In this document: piece after piece, positions 1 through 6,494 of the stretch
Layout: each line of letters begins with the position of its first letter
Position numbering within the stretch: position 1 is the first letter of the stretch
Assembly (NCBI GenBank): GCA_946480525.1
Contig: CAMLLA010000211.1
Coordinates: 1-7,261 of the forward strand
DNA: 7,261 nucleotides
Reading direction: 5' to 3'
From: an uncultured Asticcacaulis sp.
GTDB taxonomy: Bacteria; Pseudomonadota; Alphaproteobacteria; Caulobacterales; Caulobacteraceae
Notes under the pieces: model-generated
What the model saw: the letters and a program-made list of their open reading frames with translations, nothing else
Databases searched by the model: none
What the model was told of the DNA's origin: nothing
Made by a program: the position numbers and the translations under genes

Positions 1-326
1 TTCGAATTCAGCGTCAGCACTTCCAGCAGGGTCGCAAGATCGGGTGTGTCCCACTCATTGTCCCTGTAGCCGTCACAGAATCCGATATCGCCCGACGCCA
101 GGACGCGCTTGATAAAGTTGAAATCCTTGACCAGCAGGACCGCCGCCGGTCCCGGGCGCTGCCCGTGAAGGAACAGGTGCTTCCCATTGGGAAAGACGAC
201 ATCCAGGCTGCCCGCCTCCCACGCCTTCTGCAACATGGCCACACCCTTGCGGGCCATCAGCGGGACATCATCGAGCGCAGCCTTGGGGAGAGCGTCGGAA
301 ATCGTGGCCATGGAAGCAGATGACAT
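1..326 (-). CDS. Cyclopropane-fatty-acyl-phospholipid synthase-like SAM-dependent methyltransferase, N-terminal part (runs off left edge)
   Basis: An open frame of 108 codons starts at the ATG whose complement is at 324-326 and leaves the window without a stop. The visible protein is the N-terminal region of the CFA synthase family, not yet the SAM-binding Rossmann domain. It has a short beta-rich stretch (VVFPNGKHLFLHG, about residues 50-62), then KDFNFIKRVLASGDIGF and a segment ending in DGYRDNEWDTPDLATLLEVL (about residues 75-105), which matches the family's 'GD.GF.E.Y.DG.WDTPDL..LL' signature. The family methylates the double bond of membrane phospholipid acyl chains, or in related members modifies other lipids, at the inner membrane face. 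A second in-frame ATG five codons downstream (309-311) could also be the start; the upstream ATG has only a weak AAAGG about 11 nt before it. The family call is fairly secure. The exact substrate is not, because the catalytic domain is outside the window. Confidence 0.82.
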   Translation of the reverse strand, partial: MSSASMATISDALPKAALDDVPLMARKGVAMLQKAWEAGSLDVVFPNGKHLFLHGQRPGPAAVLLVKDFNFIKRVLASGDIGFCDGYRDNEWDTPDLATLLEVLTLNS

Positions 327-692
327 ACTGGAACAGCCTTTCGTTTAAGTGTTTCAGCACCTTGTACGACATGCCGCCGGAGCCGGATCGGTCACCAGCT
401 TAACCAAATATGAGAGACAAAAATCAGAAAGCAATATGGCTCAACCGGCCCATGTTTTCCACCGGGAAGCCAACCGCTCCGCCAAGTCCGCCCAGACTTT
501 GCGGGGCGATTTATTTCGCAGCCGGAGCGCCTTTTTCTCCTTCCGCGTCCAGCCGATGATGGATCGTCCGCCGACCTCGATGCCCTCTCATCACGCTTTT
601 CGAGGGTGACGCGCCTGACGCCCCCCTTGAAACCGTCCTATTCCAGAGCCGTCGTGGTACGGCCATTACCGCACCACGACGTAATCGGGAAA
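327..692. other. Non-coding intergenic stretch between the CFA-like gene and the GH31 gene
   Basis: This stretch of about 365 bp holds no convincing gene. The one open frame inside it (349-609, plus strand) has no ribosome binding site and an unfamiliar composition. It must contain the promoter of the minus-strand CFA-like gene. The best weak candidate reads TTGCTT, 16 bp, then CATATT on the minus strand near 380-430, but it matches consensus poorly and I do not annotate it separately. The GH31-proximal end holds a hairpin (651-680). Confidence 0.6.
651..680 (-). terminator. Hairpin just downstream of the GH31 stop, possible transcription terminator
   Basis: The arms GTCGTGGT (651-658) and ACCACGAC (673-680) are perfectly complementary. 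The stem continues past an A/C mismatch with CGG (660-662) and CCG (669-671) around a six-base loop. It starts 13 bases after the stop codon of the GH31 gene, which suits a 3' end signal for the operon. There is no run of T on the minus strand after the stem (the sequence continues GGCTCTGGAATAGG), so it is not a textbook intrinsic terminator. It may instead be an mRNA-stabilising 3' hairpin. Confidence 0.45.
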
Positions 693-3572
693 TTATGGCC
701 TGGTCACAGTAACGGCGTTGCCGTTATAGGCCACTTCCTTGCTGTATTCGTCGAACTTCGTCGTCGCCGTGCCCGGCGTGATGAAGCGGACGCGGAAAGT
801 GCGATTGGCCAGCATGCCCTTGAAGCTGCCCGACCGCTCGCCGATGGTCAGTGCGCCGGTCTTGTCGTCATAGCGCATCGGAATCCGGCTGGCCTCCCCC
901 TTGACGTAGCCGTTGGACACGCCGTCGTCCTCATACAGGCTGTAGTCGCCATTGGCGCCGGTATAGACAGTGATCGTCAGCGGTGCATCGGGCTTTTCAT
1001 TGACATACTGGACGACCGGGCCCATCGGCACGATCGCGCCGGCCTTGACGAACAGCGGTATTTGCGACAACGGCGCGTCGGCCGTGATGCTGACCCCGCC
1101 CTTGTGCTTTTGGCCCGTGTAGAAGTCATACCAGTCGGCGCCCTTGGGCAGGTAGACAGCGCGCGAGCTGGCATCGAACTTGGTCACAGGGGCGACCAGG
1201 ATCGATTTGCCGAACATGTACTGGTCATTGATATTCTTGACCTTGGCGTCGCTGCCGAAGTCCATGACCAGGCCGCGCATGATCGTGCCCGACTGGTAAT
1301 AGATGTCGGACGCCGCCGTGTAGGTGTACGGCATCAGGCGGTAGCGCAGTTCCAGGAACCACACCATGTTGGCGCGCATGTCCGAGTTCGGTGGCGAGAT
1401 TTCGTGAATCTCGCGCTTGACGCCTTCGCCGTGGCTGCGCATCAGCGGCGAGAAGGTGCCGAACTGCCACCAGCGCTGGTTCAGCTGACGCCATTCACGC
1501 AAGTCCTCGGCAGTCCCCGTGCCCCCGCCGCCGCGGTTTTCCTGCAAGGCCCCGACATCCGAGCCCTGGAAACGCGTTTCCTGGGCATAGCCGCCGATGT
1601 CGTGCGTCCAGTTGGGAATGCCCGACATACCCGATTGCACGCCGGCCGAAATCTGGTCGTGGAGGTTGGCCCAGGTGCCGACCGTATCGCCCGACCAGAT
1701 GGCCGCGGCGTTACGCTGGACACCGGCAAAGCCCGAACGCGTCAGGATGAACTGGCGTGTATCCGGCTGGTCCTTTTGCAGGCCTTCGTACATGGCCTTG
1801 GTGTTCATCAGCGCATAGGCGTTGTGAACGACCGCCCCCGGCCCCATCTGAGTCGGCGTGATCAGGCGGGCGAACTCTTCCGGGCTGGTGTTCGAACGCA
1901 CGTCCGGTTCGGTATTGTCCATCCACCAGGCGTCGATGCCCAGGCCGACCAGCTTCTCCTTCAGCTGGCGGTAATAGATGTCGCGCGCTTCCTGATTATA
2001 GGGCGAATAGTGCGAGTTCAGATAGCCCGGACCAACCCAGTCGCGCGCGCCCTCCTCGACGTTCTTCGTCCACATATAGCCTTTGCGCTCAAACTCCTTG
2101 TAGTTGTCCGTATTGGCGTAGAACTTGCCCCAGATCGAGAACATGACGCGGGCATTGTTCTTGTGGACCTCGTCGACCATGCCTTGCGCGTTCGGGAAGC
2201 GCTTCTTATCGAAGTCGTGGCTCCCCCACTGGTCTTCCGGCCAGTAGAACCAGTCCTGGACGATGTTGTCGATCGGCCATTTGTTCTGGCGGTAGGTCTT
2301 GAGCACGCCCAGCAACTGTTCCTGCGTCTCGTAGCGCTGGCGCGACTGCCAGAAGCCATAAGCCCACTTCGGCATCATCGGCGCCTGGCCGGTAATATGG
2401 CGATAGCCGCCGATCACGCCGTCCATGCTGTCCGACGAAATGAAATAGTAGTTGAGGCCCGTGCCGACTTCGGAGGTGAAGCGCAGCGAGTGCTTGTCGG
2501 CATCGGCCTCCGGGTTGGAATGGTGCATGGAGATCATGCCGCCGGCCGGTTCCCACTCAACATAAAGCTTGACCGGCTTGCCGGCCTCGAACTTCTGTTC
2601 GAGATTATGGTACCAGGGGTTCCAGTTCTGACGCCAGATGCGGTCGTAGATCGTCTTGCCGTCCAGTTTCAGCGTCGCATAGTCGGACGAATACATGCGC
2701 ATCTTGTGTACGCCCGCGGCATCCGAAGTCAGGCTGCCTTCCCAGACTACCTTGACCTTCTTGCCTGTTGTCGCTTCCTTGGTCAGCGCAGCGTCTTTCG
2801 GCCAGTACTTGTCGACGTCGCTCAGGAACTGATATCGGATGTCGGGCTCGACGCGCGTCGTTATCAGTTGGCCATCGACATAGTATTTCGCCGTCAGGCC
2901 GGCGGATCCGTCCTCGGCCTTGAGCTTGAGGTCGCGGCTGAGCAGGCCGAAGCGGATCGGGTTGCCCCAGCGCGTCGGTGAATTGTTGTCCCACAGCACC
3001 CCGTAGTTCTTGTCCGAGACGACGAACGGCACGCCGATGTCCATATTGTGCTGGCGCAGTTCGACGTCTTCGCCGTTCAGATCCATCTGGGCGTTCTGGT
3101 GCTGGCCCAGACCGTAGAAGCTATCCTTGGTGCCCTTGTTGAACTGGGCCGAGGTGGCGACGTACGGCTTGCCTTCGACGGTCACGGGCGTGATGGAGGC
3201 CTTGGCGCCGGTCAGCACCGCCTGGTCCTTGTCATTATAGAAGGTGACAAGGCCGTCCTTGAGCGAGACGCGGGCCGAGGCCTTGCCGGCGTCGATCAGG
3301 ACGCTGTCCTTGGCGTCCTTGACGGTAAAGCTGCCGCCCGGCTTGGCGACGGCCATCAGCGATTCGATCTGCTGACGCGAGGGATCATCGACCGCCAGGA
3401 CGTGAATGATCGAGTCCGTCATAACCTCCAGCCGCACCTCCTTGGCGCTGCCGGTGTCGGGCTTCACCACGATGCCCGTAGCCGTTTTTTCGTAGCTGCC
3501 GGCCATGGCCGCGCCCGCCGACAGGCAAAGGGCGAGTGCCGAAACCGAAACCCATTTGATCGCTGAATTCAT
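693..3572 (-). CDS. Secreted GH31 alpha-xylosidase-type glycosidase with PA14 domain and DUF5110
   Basis: The 959-residue protein has an N-terminal signal peptide (hydrophobic core VSALALCLSAGAAMA, cleavage near residues 24-25), so it is exported, probably to the periplasm or outer membrane. Domains in order: an N-terminal beta-sandwich with the FYGLGQH motif (about 152-158); a PA14 insert (about 222-355, starting GLTAKYYVDG); the (beta/alpha)8 barrel (about 395-745); and C-terminal beta-sandwiches with a DUF5110-type segment (about 864-930, containing YSLYEDDG). The likely nucleophile is D552 in WWMDNTEPD and the likely acid/base is D629 in WSGDT. Barrel motifs GIPNWTHDIGGY (651-662) and PLMRSHG (709-715) are also present. 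GH31 enzymes with a PA14 insert include the Cellvibrio japonicus xyloglucan alpha-xylosidase, hence the call; alpha-glucosidase activity cannot be excluded. It is second in an operon after the GH35 gene. The start is set by AGGGAG six bases upstream of the ATG and by the signal peptide. Confidence 0.93.
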   Translation of the reverse strand: MNSAIKWVSVSALALCLSAGAAMAGSYEKTATGIVVKPDTGSAKEVRLEVMTDSIIHVLAVDDPSRQQIESLMAVAKPGGSFTVKDAKDSVLIDAGKASARVSLKDGLVTFYNDKDQAVLTGAKASITPVTVEGKPYVATSAQFNKGTKDSFYGLGQHQNAQMDLNGEDVELRQHNMDIGVPFVVSDKNYGVLWDNNSPTRWGNPIRFGLLSRDLKLKAEDGSAGLTAKYYVDGQLITTRVEPDIRYQFLSDVDKYWPKDAALTKEATTGKKVKVVWEGSLTSDAAGVHKMRMYSSDYATLKLDGKTIYDRIWRQNWNPWYHNLEQKFEAGKPVKLYVEWEPAGGMISMHHSNPEADADKHSLRFTSEVGTGLNYYFISSDSMDGVIGGYRHITGQAPMMPKWAYGFWQSRQRYETQEQLLGVLKTYRQNKWPIDNIVQDWFYWPEDQWGSHDFDKKRFPNAQGMVDEVHKNNARVMFSIWGKFYANTDNYKEFERKGYMWTKNVEEGARDWVGPGYLNSHYSPYNQEARDIYYRQLKEKLVGLGIDAWWMDNTEPDVRSNTSPEEFARLITPTQMGPGAVVHNAYALMNTKAMYEGLQKDQPDTRQFILTRSGFAGVQRNAAAIWSGDTVGTWANLHDQISAGVQSGMSGIPNWTHDIGGYAQETRFQGSDVGALQENRGGGGTGTAEDLREWRQLNQRWWQFGTFSPLMRSHGEGVKREIHEISPPNSDMRANMVWFLELRYRLMPYTYTAASDIYYQSGTIMRGLVMDFGSDAKVKNINDQYMFGKSILVAPVTKFDASSRAVYLPKGADWYDFYTGQKHKGGVSITADAPLSQIPLFVKAGAIVPMGPVVQYVNEKPDAPLTITVYTGANGDYSLYEDDGVSNGYVKGEASRIPMRYDDKTGALTIGERSGSFKGMLANRTFRVRFITPGTATTKFDEYSKEVAYNGNAVTVTRP

Positions 3573-3586
3573 AATAGTCTCCCTGA
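3573..3586 (-). promoter_or_regulatory. Ribosome binding site of the GH31 gene
   Basis: On the minus strand AGGGAG is followed by ACTATT and then the ATG, a strong Shine-Dalgarno at ideal spacing. It lies within the 58-bp gap after the GH35 stop. The gap has only a short CCCG/CGGG inverted repeat (about 3612-3628) with no T-run, so I see no terminator between the genes and infer co-transcription. Confidence 0.75.
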
Positions 3587-3630
3587 AAGACTGTGTTCCG
3601 TTGTGCTGTTTCCCCGTCTCGGGAGCGGGT

Positions 3631-5310
3631 TTATTTCTTGTCGTATGTTCCCAAACGCACCTTCAACAGGCGCGGCTGGTCCTTGAAGTTGAGACCGTAG
3701 TCGGTCTGGTCGCCGTTCCACACACGTTGCATGACCCATTGGCCAGCCGCATCGTAATGGCCTTCCTCGACGCGGTCGAGCAGCATGCCCTTATCCTTGT
3801 TGGCCGGACCAGCGCCGAAGGAAATACGCGCATTGTGGCCAGCAACCAGGAATTCGTTTTCCGACAGCTTTGCTACGGCGATGCCGCCCGAGGGCACATC
3901 CGAGCCTTCCGGGTAGCCGTTCTTGTTCTGCGGGTCCCACTCCGGCATGCCGAACTCCCACTGGCGGTAGGTTACCTTGGCATTCCACTTCGAACCGAAA
4001 TCGAGCGACTGCGCCGAATGATCGTCGGGTTCGGACACGCCCCAGACCTGGCCCTCGAAGCTCAGCCTTGCCCAGACGCGGCTCATGTCGCCAAACAGCT
4101 TATATAGCGGCGCGAACGGCTCGACGATCTTGCGATCCTTCGCGGTCGTGCCCAGCGGATAGTTGGAATAGCCGGTATAGTCGAAGCCGAAGGGATCGAA
4201 GCCAATTCCCTGCTGGCCCAGCACCGAGAAGATGAACCGCGCATAGGTCGGCTTGTTGCCGCTTTCGGCGACATAGAGCGCATTGTCCGGGCGCTTGTAC
4301 CACTTGATCGTCGCCTCATAGGACTGCGAGCCCGGCGAATAGAGATCCGGCGCCACGAAATCGATCTGGGGCGCCGCTACCTTGTAAATGTCGATGACAT
4401 TGTAGGTCGGGCCGCCCGAGGCGTAGGAGCCGGCCGGCTGTTCGGGATTGAGCGGATCCTTCAGCGCGGCGTTCATATAGGCCGGCAGGCCGTACGCTGC
4501 CTTGCCCGCGCCGGCGACTTCGTTGCAGAAAGCCGCCATGTGCCAGGCGTGGAAATACTCATCCGCGTGCTTGCCGAAGACTTCGGACCATGTGCCGGAC
4601 TTTTTCATCGCGCGATCGCCCATTTGCTTGATCAGGGCGGGTGGCACCGGCTGGGCAAACAGTTTGTTGGCCACGGGCGAATAATCGCGTTCGGTGCCAT
4701 AGACGCCGACCTCGTTTTCGACCTGCATCATGATGACCGTGCGATCGGTGGTGTCGATCGCCTTGATGTGGTTCATCAGGGCGACATAGGCCTTTTTATC
4801 TGCGTCCAGAGTCGTTTTGTAGTGCGGCGACAAGGCATAGGACAACGAGCCATCCTTGTTGGTCAGGCGCGGAAAGCGCTTGTTGTCGAGCTTGACCCAC
4901 GACGGCGTATAGCTGGGCCCGGTATTCTTCCATGTGGCGAACCAGAGGATGCTCAGGCGGACATTGTTGGCGCGCGCTTCCTTGACCAGGGTATCGACAA
5001 ATGAAAAGTCGAACTTGCCTTCGGTCGGCTCGATCTGCTCCCACGCCACCGGAATGACCAGGGTGTTGGCATTGACGTCCTTGATCGCCGGCCAAACCTT
5101 GGCCAGCGCACCGGGATAGTTGCTGGAATTGTTGGCCTGGCCGCCCAGAATAATGAACGGTGCGCCATCGACCATCAGGGTGTGCTTGCCGTTCTTCTGG
5201 ACGAATTGCGGAATCGGCTTGTCGGCGGCCAGCGCAAATGCAGGCACAACTGACAGCGCTGTCGCTGCCAAGCCAAATACTACCGTCCGGCACGTTCTGC
5301 CCAAAGCCAT
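3631..5310 (-). CDS. Secreted GH35 beta-galactosidase-type enzyme (DUF5597-type C-terminus)
   Basis: The 559-residue protein has a signal peptide (RTCRTVVFGLAATALSVVPA then FALA, cleavage about residues 28-29). A GH35/GH42-like (beta/alpha)8 barrel follows. The early motif VDGAPFIILGGQANNSS (47-63) and VIPVAWEQIEPTEGKFDF (85-102) are typical of clan GH-A barrels of this type. MMQVENEVGVYG carries the probable acid/base E200, and ALYVAESG carries the probable nucleophile E349. The C-terminal part (about 400-559) is a beta-rich domain of the kind annotated DUF5597. The protein is much shorter than plant or large bacterial GH35 enzymes, and comparable to the compact bacterial forms found in xyloglucan loci. 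The expected role is removal of beta-linked galactose from oligosaccharides in the periplasm. It is the first gene of the operon with GH31, and that pairing supports a xyloglucan side-chain role. The start is set by AAGGGAG about six bases before the ATG plus the signal peptide. Family is confident; substrate is inferred. Confidence 0.9.
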   Translation of the reverse strand: MALGRTCRTVVFGLAATALSVVPAFALAADKPIPQFVQKNGKHTLMVDGAPFIILGGQANNSSNYPGALAKVWPAIKDVNANTLVIPVAWEQIEPTEGKFDFSFVDTLVKEARANNVRLSILWFATWKNTGPSYTPSWVKLDNKRFPRLTNKDGSLSYALSPHYKTTLDADKKAYVALMNHIKAIDTTDRTVIMMQVENEVGVYGTERDYSPVANKLFAQPVPPALIKQMGDRAMKKSGTWSEVFGKHADEYFHAWHMAAFCNEVAGAGKAAYGLPAYMNAALKDPLNPEQPAGSYASGGPTYNVIDIYKVAAPQIDFVAPDLYSPGSQSYEATIKWYKRPDNALYVAESGNKPTYARFIFSVLGQQGIGFDPFGFDYTGYSNYPLGTTAKDRKIVEPFAPLYKLFGDMSRVWARLSFEGQVWGVSEPDDHSAQSLDFGSKWNAKVTYRQWEFGMPEWDPQNKNGYPEGSDVPSGGIAVAKLSENEFLVAGHNARISFGAGPANKDKGMLLDRVEEGHYDAAGQWVMQRVWNGDQTDYGLNFKDQPRLLKVRLGTYDKK

Positions 5311-5325
5311 CGATTACTCCCTTAT
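5311..5325 (-). promoter_or_regulatory. Ribosome binding site of the GH35 gene
   Basis: The minus strand reads AAGGGAG, then TAATCG, then ATG. This is a near-consensus Shine-Dalgarno and supports the chosen start. The same motif style precedes the downstream GH31 gene. Confidence 0.75.
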
Positions 5326-5329
5326 CGCG

Positions 5330-5359
5330 TTTATCGGTGACGCGTTTCTTTATCAGTGA
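5330..5359. repeat. Two direct half-site-like repeats TTTATCRGTGA in the operon leader
   Basis: TTTATCGGTGA (5330-5340) and TTTATCAGTGA (5349-5359) differ at one position and are 19 bp apart. Their TATCRGT core resembles the right half of the operator palindrome (TATCAGT, 5385-5391). They lie between the presumed transcription start and the GH35 ribosome binding site, so they could be auxiliary regulator contacts. Confidence 0.45.
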
Positions 5360-5366
5360 AATTTGT

Positions 5367-5394
5367 ACTATAATCTGATAGCGGTATCAGTCAA
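5367..5394 (-). promoter_or_regulatory. Sigma-70-like promoter of the GH35-GH31 operon
   Basis: On the minus strand, TTGACT (5394-5389) and TATAGT (5372-5367) are separated by 16 bp. Each box matches 5 of 6 consensus positions. Transcription would begin near 5360, giving a leader of about 50 nt to the GH35 ATG. The spacer and the edge of the -35 box are occupied by the palindrome described separately, so binding there would block RNA polymerase. Confidence 0.72.
5375..5390. promoter_or_regulatory. Palindromic operator, probable binding site of the divergent GntR-family regulator
   Basis: CTGATA GCGG TATCAG has perfect six-base arms with a four-base spacer. The size and symmetry suit a dimeric FadR-subfamily GntR repressor, whose known operators are short palindromes of about 12-17 bp. 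It fills the spacer of the operon promoter and lies about 100 bp upstream of the regulator's own start. Assignment to this regulator rests on adjacency and is not proven. Confidence 0.65.
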
Positions 5395-5408
5395 GTCTGA
5401 AATCGCGT

Positions 5409-5439
5409 TTGTGTTTTTTAAGCGCTTGTCGTCTATAAG
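5409..5439 (+). promoter_or_regulatory. Weak candidate promoter of the GntR regulator gene
   Basis: TATAAG (5434-5439) is a reasonable -10 box about 53 bp before the regulator's ATG. The best -35 candidate is TTGTGT (5409-5414), but the 19-bp spacing is long. The AAGCGCTT palindrome falls inside the spacer. A low-level promoter would suit a repressor gene. Confidence 0.3.
5420..5427. promoter_or_regulatory. AAGCGCTT palindrome, LacI-family-operator-like core
   Basis: The eight-base perfect palindrome AAGCGCTT sits between the two divergent promoters. It is about 26 bp upstream of the operon -35 box and just upstream of the possible regulator -10 box (TATAAG, 5434-5439). This core is common in operators of LacI-family sugar regulators. 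No LacI-family gene is visible here, so the assignment is tentative. Confidence 0.3.
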
Positions 5440-5491
5440 CTAACAAAACAAGGCCCGGGCGACTCGGCCGCTACAGAGATAAGGCAGTCAA

Positions 5492-6202
5492 ATGCGTTCG
5501 GAACTCGGCGTCAGCCTCGCCTATGGATTATTGGCGTCGCTTGGCCAGTCCATCGTCAGGGGCGAATTCGAAGGAACCGGTTTTCCAACCGAAGCCGAAC
5601 TGTGCGTCCGATACGGCGCCAGCCGAACCGTCATGCGCGAAGCCGTCAAGATGTTGTCGGCCAAGGGGTTGCTGTCGTCGCGGCAACGCCAGGGCACCCG
5701 GGTCGAGCCGGTCGAGAATTGGAACCTGCTGGATCCGGACGTCCTGCGCTGGCTGATGGAACGGCCGTTTTCGAACAAGATCTTCCTCGAATTCACCCAG
5801 ATGCGTCTGGCGATCGAGCCGACGGCCGCGGCGTTGGCCGCCGAGGTTCAGGACCGCCTGGCGATCGCTGCGATTCGCGAAGGCCTGGAAGCCATGATCT
5901 CGACCGCCGGCGATCAGGACGCCGCGCTTCAGGCGGATATCGACTTCCACGTCGCCATTCTCAAGGCCTCGGGCAATCCGTTCTTCATGCGGCTGAAGCC
6001 CCTCATCAATAATGCCCTGCGCCTGTCGATCCAGCTCACCAACAAGATTTCCGGCCATACGGCCAGCATCGCGTCGCACGAGGCCATCCTGATTGCAATC
6101 GAAAAGGGCGACCCGGTGGCGGCTGAGAAGGCTTCGGAAGCGATCCTGCACGAATCGCTCAAGCTGATCGAGGCTGCCGAGGCGGCGACAGCAGCCGCTT
6201 GA
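5492..6202 (+). CDS. GntR-family transcriptional regulator, FadR subfamily with FCD ligand-binding domain
   Basis: The 236-residue protein has an N-terminal winged helix-turn-helix (about residues 10-72). GFPTEAELCVRYGASRTVMREAVKMLSAKGLL is the classic GntR recognition region, followed by the wing SSRQRQGTRVEP. The linker NWNLLDPDVLRWL is typical of FadR-subfamily regulators of sugar-acid and sugar catabolism such as DgoR-like proteins. The C-terminal all-helical FCD domain (about 95-225) has R105..IEPTAAALAAE and the usual metal/ligand set D149, H153, H196 and H220. It is divergent from the GH35-GH31 operon, and a palindrome lies in that operon's promoter. The likely role is a cytoplasmic repressor released by a sugar-derived ligand, identity unknown. 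The start is supported by AAGG (5481-5484) seven bases before the ATG. The alanine-rich tail ends exactly where a repeat and IS remnant begin. Confidence 0.92.
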   Translation: MRSELGVSLAYGLLASLGQSIVRGEFEGTGFPTEAELCVRYGASRTVMREAVKMLSAKGLLSSRQRQGTRVEPVENWNLLDPDVLRWLMERPFSNKIFLEFTQMRLAIEPTAAALAAEVQDRLAIAAIREGLEAMISTAGDQDAALQADIDFHVAILKASGNPFFMRLKPLINNALRLSIQLTNKISGHTASIASHEAILIAIEKGDPVAAEKASEAILHESLKLIEAAEAATAAA

Positions 6203-6211
6203 GGCACCGCC
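6202..6211. repeat. Left copy of 10-bp direct repeat AGGCACCGCC flanking the IS remnant
   Basis: AGGCACCGCC here, overlapping the last base of the regulator's stop codon, recurs at 6495-6504. The two copies bracket the IS5-like remnant exactly at its inverted-repeat ends. It may be a target-site duplication or a duplicated foot of the neighbouring palindrome. Confidence 0.5.
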
Positions 6212-6494
6212 AGTTCCTGTTGACGAATTGCCCGCCCCATACTCGGGTTGAGGCGACGAGGATGAAGCCGGTGTGGCGGTCTGCGGTCTTGTCGTATCGG
6301 TTGGCAAGTCTGCGGCTGTGCTTGAGCTTTGAGAAGCATCGCTCGACAAGAGTCCTGAGGGCTTAGAGGTGACCGTCGATGGGGCGCCCCACTCCTCATC
6401 CGAATCAAGGCACGACCAAAGCCGGTCTTCTCAAAAGAGCAGCCTTGAACCAGCGATCAGCCGATTTCAGAATCCACTTCGTCAACAGAACGTA
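6212..6494 (-). mobile_element. Internally deleted IS5-family-like insertion sequence remnant
   Basis: The ends are imperfect inverted repeats. Reading inward, the left end has GTTCCTGTTGACGAA (from 6213) and the right end, on the minus strand, has CGTTCTGTTGACGAA (from 6491), with CTGTTGACGAA identical in both. The minus strand between them encodes only the C-terminal end of an IS5-type DDE transposase. At about 283 bp the element is roughly a third of a normal IS5-family element, so most of the transposase has been lost and it cannot move by itself. Confidence 0.7.
6219..6362 (-). pseudogene. IS5-family transposase, C-terminal fragment
   Basis: The minus-strand frame directly after an in-frame TAA (6363-6365) reads ALRTLVERCFSKLKHSRRLA and continues NRYDKTADRHTGF, ending in GGQFVN. 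This is the conserved C-terminal block of IS5-family (IS427-like) transposases. The glutamate of LVERCF is the third DDE catalytic residue. The first two catalytic aspartates and the whole N-terminal part are absent. A short DSDEEW in another frame (about 6389-6405) may be a trace of the N-terminus, but that is weak. No stop codon follows FVN in the element. Confidence 0.75.

Noticed and set aside
349..609. 86-codon plus-strand open frame in the intergenic region
   Set aside because: It has no Shine-Dalgarno, no recognisable motif and low-complexity composition, and it runs antisense to the region that must carry the CFA-like gene's promoter.
606..2981. 791-codon open frame on the plus strand antisense to the GH31 gene
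   Set aside because: The opposite strand encodes a complete, well-conserved GH31 enzyme. The antisense translation is rich in R, A, V and H with no recognisable domain, and no ribosome binding site precedes it. Long antisense frames are expected opposite GC-rich genes.
3609..3628. Short CCCG/CGGG inverted repeat between GH35 and GH31 as a terminator
   Set aside because: It has only 4-5 bp arms and no T-run. The 58-bp gap with a strong ribosome binding site fits an operon better.
3048..4107. Plus-strand open frames antisense to the GH31 start and the GH35 C-terminus
   Set aside because: They are shadows of the two enzyme genes. They have no domain signature and no start signal.
5528..6349. 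273-codon minus-strand open frame spanning the regulator and IS remnant
   Set aside because: It is antisense to the GntR gene over most of its length, and its IS portion is not in the transposase frame (that frame starts ALRTLVERC).
6381..6390. GGGGCGCCCC palindrome inside the IS remnant
   Set aside because: It is a short self-complementary GC run that could occur by chance in this composition. It may lie near the deletion junction, but nothing supports a function.
5929..6408. 159-codon minus-strand open frame across the IS remnant
   Set aside because: It is out of frame with the recognisable transposase C-terminus and continues antisense into the regulator, so it is a shadow.
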